The notes under the pieces are model-generated. The model saw only the letters and a program-made list of their open reading frames with translations, was not told the origin of the DNA and searched no databases. A stretch of DNA of 6,607 nucleotides from a bacterium (GTDB lineage Bacteria; Patescibacteriota; Minisyncoccia; Minisyncoccales; JAGGSE01), in contig JAGGSE010000052.1 in the NCBI GenBank assembly GCA_021159225.1, forward strand, positions 1-6,607, in the 5' to 3' direction. Numbering within the stretch: position 1 is the stretch's first letter; every line of letters starts with the position of its first letter. This document shows, in pieces, positions 4,301-6,607 of the stretch. The position numbers and the translations under genes are program-made.

Positions 4301-6607
4301 GCTAACATTTGTTAATGCATTATAGACGAAATTCTCCATTATGTCATCGGATGTTTTAAACCGATACCATAATAGTTTCTCTTCCGTCAGCCTATTAAAC
4401 TCCGTGATTTCTTCAAGATTGAATCCTGACCTTCTGGTTATTTCAACATACTTATCAACAAAATTTTGCAATAGTTTTTCATCTCTCGCATTAAACGCTC
4501 TAACAAGTAGATGCGGCTCCATATCAACCTCTGGCAAATCATTCAGGATTCTAATAACCGAATCATAATTTTTCGTATCTAACGCATGTGCGAGTAATTT
4601 CAAATCTTCTTCACGAGCATGAGCTAACGCTCTAAATATACTATTGAAAAGAGGTTTATCTTCGCTCGTTATACCCTGGTCATAAAGAGCAATCAAAAGC
4701 CTCCTCAAATCAATAGTTTCGCCACCTATCGTTAGTTTTCCTTCTGCACCGAGCGCAGCTACTTTCCCATGCCATTTTGTTGGGTTCCATCTCCCCCATT
4801 TTGTGCCTATTTTCTTGAATACTAATCGATTAGATTCTTCACTGACACGCTCTGAAAGCTCCATCAGAGGTACGAACTCATCACGCAAAACGCGATAAAG
4901 TTCATCTTCAGATTCCACACATTGCAACCACATGCGATTTATTGCTTCATCAAACGATTCAAATGCTAATCTTCTTGTTTCAGCTTTAGCGTTCAAATCA
5001 TCAAGTGTTTCTATTGTTTTGTCTACTACTCTTGATGTGTTTCTTATAGTTCCGGGTGGCAATCCTGTAACTGCCTCCTGTAGCTTACTGTGTGCAAGTG
5101 TCGTATCACCGCTATTGAACAGAATATCAACGAACTCATCAATCTTTGAAATATCACCTTTCATCATCGCTTCATTAATCAAAGCTCTGTTGTTTCTGAG
5201 ATATGTCCGCACTTGAGGATACTTTTTATACGCTTTGGCTATTTTCGTCGCCCAATCAGTGACATGCGTACGCGGTAACTGGTTCAGAATATCGGCAATA
5301 TACATCGGTAAATAGAGACTGGTAAACATGCAATGCACTGATTTCGGGCTACAAACGGCATCTGTCGCCTTTATGAACACTGTTATATTTTTTGTTCTAT
5401 CACCATACCGCAGCGTGGTGATATACGCGGGATATGCATCGTCCAAGAGCTTGGCGTATTCGTCGGGGTAGTTTATACGCAATGTTTCAAAAGCATTACG
5501 ATACGCTGGATGTGACCCCGTCTCTTCAAGCATTGTTTCAAGTGTTTCAAAACTAACACGCGATAGCGTAGTCTCGATTTCATCTGCATAAGCATCAACA
5601 GCTCGTGGTGATATACTTACTTTCCACACATCGTCAAGCAAATCAGCTGCATCATCTATATTACCATCACATAAAAATTTCACATACTTAGCTTTTGCTT
5701 CGTCAGATGCTACACGCCAGAAATGCCAGAATTTTTCTTCAGTGAACGCAGTACGAACGAAGTTTTTAACCTCCTCTTCGGCATAAGCTGCTAATTCACT
5801 AAACATCAAACCTGTTGCCGAAAAATCACCAACGCGGTTTGCTGCATTAAATCCTGATAGAAATACTGCATAATCATATTGGGTGGGGCTAGCCACCTTG
5901 CCAGCTATATCTCTACCATATTTTATCTTCTCGTACGCATCGAAAAAAGTACCATACGCTTCTGCTCTCTTCGCAAGTTTTAATGCACCATCCCAATTAT
6001 TAGCGATCACTTCTGCAAGCCTTTTACCACTTCCGAATTTTATGTCATACTTACCTATCCCCTCAAGTACTTCTTTTGCTGTTTTTTTTGCAATCTCTAT
6101 CTCATTGGCAATTGTATCCACCTGACTGGGGTCAATATTCTTAATCTGCTTATCAAGCACATCTAGCCACGAGTGGAACTTACTAATCGCTTCTGAATCT
6201 TTAATTGCAGGATGCAGGAGTATCTCTTCTTCCAATTTTACAGCATTTTCAATATCACCATCAGCAATTGCTTTCACATATAAATTTACCTTCGCTTCGT
6301 CACCATATATCACTGCTCTATAAAATCTCGTTGGATCCGTTTCTATGAATTCTCTAACCGCAGCAACATCATCACCATATTTAACGCCCTTCCTTATGAT
6401 TTTGCCCAGATATTTCGTTATCTTGCCGCCCGGTACCATCGGTAATAGCGAGCACACCACAACTATCGGGAACATAGCGAGCTCGAACGCATCAGGATGG
6501 TACTTTGCACCGTATATGTCCTTGCCCCTGATAACCCCAGAAATCACATCTGCACAATATATCGGGTCCAGCATTTCCGCCCAGAATCGGCGGCACTCGT
6601 CTGAATC
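1310..6607 (-). CDS. Giant multidomain membrane-anchored protein: helical solenoid, TM, SNase-like nuclease, PKD, dockerin, PKD, PEGA (5' partial)
   Basis: The frame is open to the right window edge (11 more residues before the first visible ATG at 6574), so the true start is probably outside; numbering here is from that ATG, 1,754 residues. Order: hydrophobic N-terminal segment 31-50; helical, charged, repeat-like region about 60-950; transmembrane segment 955-978; helical linker; SNase-like domain about 1073-1254; PKD 1266-1345; dockerin-like 1354-1430; PKD 1442-1533; PEGA-like beta domains 1536-1740; and the first strand of another PEGA repeat, ending at residue 1754. Lys residues before the membrane segment and acidic residues after it suggest the helical part is inside and the nuclease and adhesion modules outside. 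Twenty cysteines follow the membrane segment against seven before it. Inferred role: a surface-anchored nuclease or adhesin, able to bind a cohesin partner through the dockerin. A GGGCGGA stretch before ATG 6574 could be a weak ribosome site, so a start there is possible. No close family is recognised for the whole chain. Confidence 0.85.
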   Translation of the reverse strand, partial: DSDECRRFWAEMLDPIYCADVISGVIRGKDIYGAKYHPDAFELAMFPIVVVCSLLPMVPGGKITKYLGKIIRKGVKYGDDVAAVREFIETDPTRFYRAVIYGDEAKVNLYVKAIADGDIENAVKLEEEILLHPAIKDSEAISKFHSWLDVLDKQIKNIDPSQVDTIANEIEIAKKTAKEVLEGIGKYDIKFGSGKRLAEVIANNWDGALKLAKRAEAYGTFFDAYEKIKYGRDIAGKVASPTQYDYAVFLSGFNAANRVGDFSATGLMFSELAAYAEEEVKNFVRTAFTEEKFWHFWRVASDEAKAKYVKFLCDGNIDDAADLLDDVWKVSISPRAVDAYADEIETTLSRVSFETLETMLEETGSHPAYRNAFETLRINYPDEYAKLLDDAYPAYITTLRYGDRTKNITVFIKATDAVCSPKSVHCMFTSLYLPMYIADILNQLPRTHVTDWATKIAKAYKKYPQVRTYLRNNRALINEAMMKGDISKIDEFVDILFNSGDTTLAHSKLQEAVTGLPPGTIRNTSRVVDKTIETLDDLNAKAETRRLAFESFDEAINRMWLQCVESEDELYRVLRDEFVPLMELSERVSEESNRLVFKKIGTKWGRWNPTKWHGKVAALGAEGKLTIGGETIDLRRLLIALYDQGITSEDKPLFNSIFRALAHAREEDLKLLAHALDTKNYDSVIRILNDLPEVDMEPHLLVRAFNARDEKLLQNFVDKYVEITRRSGFNLEEITEFNRLTEEKLLWYRFKTSDDIMENFVYNALTNVSRGEKITDAGKSCLMGLSYNNPKVMRDILRELSDDEFRKVVKNLGENTPEARLLRRLRDITDDALSARMAVTQTDEWTALVDANEDLIRELKPYYAAIKDVEYKGNPGDIATTLGNEFAKINRPRRLVAELDRVPKSWRAAHPTEWGEIKAKAFKRLGELEPDWPARWKYMVIDKDMKEMLKDVSKDIGKWLVNYKHAIPIVVGVFTGWWGYSLVIAWTFYEELPQGPSIRMYTAYKDGKKAEVATELDFMEGQLRSLEAALNDPGSLYFYLFPIWKKFARDCLKYHWDTWRSFSVLIGRLPATRAKLEKEGYMVHAQRIIDGDTFESALTEDEMKERLIGLKEWAEKYYAGPPPVEEIKIPLYGSVRLAGIQAPDKPNAIKDYHTDRIETVGGPREIHRTNKACYEKCTEWLYEQIKGRDVKLLVDPNAQYDEYNRVLGVVKYGNVDICKRSLEDGASMVFFYKYNKYVDSRPLPDGEFLKAEKTARDNKLLLWSSECKLCPATGAWFNYYSRARESVRVGVEATFEGHAKGCDDSEITDWEWVFPHDVKKTGRVVTHTFTEAGSYEIHLKICAGIIDVHRTITVSKAYEYRKSPCGNYGNVNNDPDNYVTDEDAKLVMDYVELGWGAVKDKVGGLSESEFKERADVDGDGEVTSNDADMIYAYYAGSDTGRDTFPVCPGAPPAVKNVRIIAPSTVNVGESATLIGMASTEDPYEVTSWTWTISDPDGIETEKTGKTITHTFDKVGVWGIRLEACNNATPPNCGTATHKITAKVVTPVGELTIATFESILFKKPCDVATFFIDGKDKGGGYAVTATLPEGPHTVEVKGKEGEFNHCYVDILDRCFSPSCAFSVDVKANETTVVKVCKAAYIYLSAYSGTDGSYISATFYYKPYDIAGATYKEIATGELIPYGRHYIKAVAIGHETLEMVISVSDSGISCEAAISTGASCYGTEPSMPAHGLYCRNFIVKAYLKKGAVTKTVTFESEPKGATITVLD
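1313..1969 (-). other. C-terminal PEGA-like beta domains, last repeat cut short
   Basis: This segment encodes residues 1536-1754 of the giant protein. Two beta-rich units are seen: 1536-1625, with an FFIDGKDKGGG turn and a LPEGPHTVEVKG strand as in PEGA repeats, and 1626-1740, with YIYLSAY, ISATF, YGRHYIKAVAIGHE and FIVKAYLKKG. The second unit resembles the PEGA-like repeat of the rightward surface protein (L-x-AY, I-x-A-x-F, G-x-E turns). The chain ends at FESEPKGATITVLD, which is normally only the first strand of a PEGA repeat. Eight cysteines between 1553 and 1721 suggest disulfides. Confidence 0.6.
1976..2251 (-). other. Second PKD domain of the giant protein
   Basis: Residues 1442-1533 show the PKD order: an opening strand VRIIAPSTVNVGESATL, a SWTWTISDPDG segment matching the usual W-x-W plus turn, an ITHTFDKVGVWGIRLEA strand matching the HTF-x-x-xG-x-Y signature with Trp in place of Tyr, and a closing strand. 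PKD domains are extracellular beta sandwiches that act as spacers or binding modules. Cys1513 and Cys1521 probably form a local disulfide. Confidence 0.75.
2285..2515 (-). other. Dockerin-like calcium-binding module
   Basis: Residues 1354-1430 contain two EF-like loops each followed by a helix. The second is canonical: D1404, D1406, D1408, G1409, V1411 and D1415 occupy the expected loop positions. The first (N1359, N1361, D1363 then a two-residue insertion to V1368 and D1372) is degenerate but recognisable and leads into AKLVMDYV. The linker between them is longer than in cellulosomal dockerins. Dockerins bind cohesin domains with calcium; non-cellulosomal pairs are known in archaea. No cohesin is visible in this window. 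Cys1354 and Cys1436 flank the module. Confidence 0.75.
2540..2779 (-). other. First PKD domain of the giant protein
   Basis: Residues 1266-1345 include VGVEATFEGHAKGCDDSE, the core ITDWEWVFPHD and the signature VVTHTFTEAGSYEIHLKI, followed by a closing strand. This is a standard PKD arrangement. Cys1291 and Cys1331 could pair within the fold. It directly follows the nuclease domain through a CKLC-containing linker. Confidence 0.8.
2813..3358 (-). other. SNase-like (thermonuclease) domain with altered active site
   Basis: Residues 1073-1254 match the staphylococcal nuclease pattern: RIIDGDTF, VRLAGIQAPD, DEYNRVLGVV, a SLEDGASMVFFYKYNKY stretch, and a closing AEKTARDNKLLLWSS. Equivalents of the S. 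aureus catalytic residues are Asp21 = D1081, Arg35 = R1125 and Arg87 = R1194, all kept. Asp40, a calcium ligand, is Q1130, and Glu43, the proposed general base, is D1133. An insertion of about 30 residues separates DGDT from VRLAGI, and another of about 17 precedes the Arg87 site and holds Cys1162 and Cys1166. It may be a weak nuclease or a nucleic-acid-binding module; the predicted position outside the membrane would fit extracellular DNA degradation or capture. Confidence 0.8.
3641..3712 (-). other. Predicted transmembrane segment
   Basis: Residues 955-978 are strongly hydrophobic and uncharged (AIPIVVGVFTGWWGYSLVIA and onward). A KDIGKWLVNYKH stretch precedes it and EELPQGP follows, so by the positive-inside rule the N-terminal helical region is cytoplasmic and the nuclease, PKD and dockerin part is outside. 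It is the only unambiguous membrane span seen in the chain. Confidence 0.7.
3725..6397 (-). other. Helical, repeat-containing (solenoid-like) region
   Basis: Residues 60-950 are almost entirely predicted helix, rich in Ala, Leu, Glu, Lys and Asp, with few cysteines. Recurrent short units of the form YVK-x-x-x-DG-[DN]-I-x-x-A-x-x-L appear at 99-115 and 298-313, and weaker ones occur near 469-486 (KGDISKIDEFVDIL), 663-680 and 690-710. This looks like a degenerate helical-repeat scaffold for protein contacts. No TPR, ARM or HEAT signature is clear enough to name the family. A run of eight A on the coding strand (T at 6082-6089) is a possible slippage site within it. Confidence 0.5.

Noticed and set aside
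6081..6090. Run of eight A on the coding strand of the giant gene as a programmed frameshift site
   Set aside because: The normal frame continues for more than 1,500 residues with coherent domains and no stimulatory structure is evident, so there is no reason to invoke frameshifting.

Overview
The window probably comes from an archaeon, and the style of the genes recalls ANME-1/Syntrophoarchaeum-like or other methanogen-related Euryarchaeota. The signs are heavy ATA codon use, GGAG-type ribosome binding sites on tightly packed genes, and surface proteins built from PEGA-like, PKD and dockerin modules with Pro/Thr linkers. No rRNA, tRNA or housekeeping marker is present, so this placement is an inference with low confidence.

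Layout: three genes run rightward (3-668, 675-1031, 1037-1303). One very large gene runs leftward (6607-1310) and meets them tail to tail with only six bases between the stop codons. The first rightward gene and the giant gene are both open at the window edges, so both lack their true N-termini here. Coding density is essentially 100 percent. No promoter, terminator, RNA gene, CRISPR array or transposase is visible.

Rightward cluster: the first product is the C-terminal part of a beta-rich, probably surface-exposed protein (end of one PEGA-like repeat, one whole PEGA-like repeat, and an Ig/CARDB-like domain). Two small proteins follow that are paralogs of each other. Each carries an about 80-residue domain with a winged-helix-like layout and a conserved pair of cysteines. 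In the first of them this domain sits behind a short beta strand and a Pro/Thr linker. That strand looks like the missing last strand of the preceding Ig-like domain, and it lies in the same reading frame after two tandem stop codons, so the first two genes may be halves of one ancestral gene.

Leftward giant: at least 1,765 residues are encoded. The visible order is a short hydrophobic N-terminal segment that recalls pre-toxin motifs, about 890 residues of degenerate helical repeats, one strong transmembrane segment, a staphylococcal-nuclease-like (SNase) domain with an altered active site, a PKD domain, a dockerin-like pair of calcium loops, a second PKD domain, and two PEGA-like beta domains. 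It ends just after the first strand of a further PEGA repeat. Cysteines are rare before the membrane segment and dense after it, which fits a cytoplasmic helical part and an extracellular, disulfide-bonded nuclease/adhesion part. Base composition also differs by module.

Together the window looks like a variable surface-protein locus: a membrane-anchored nuclease/adhesin giant facing a second PEGA-type surface protein and two small Cys-containing helical proteins. The combination of solenoid, membrane anchor, SNase, dockerin and PEGA in one chain is the most unusual content. Its function cannot be fixed from sequence alone.
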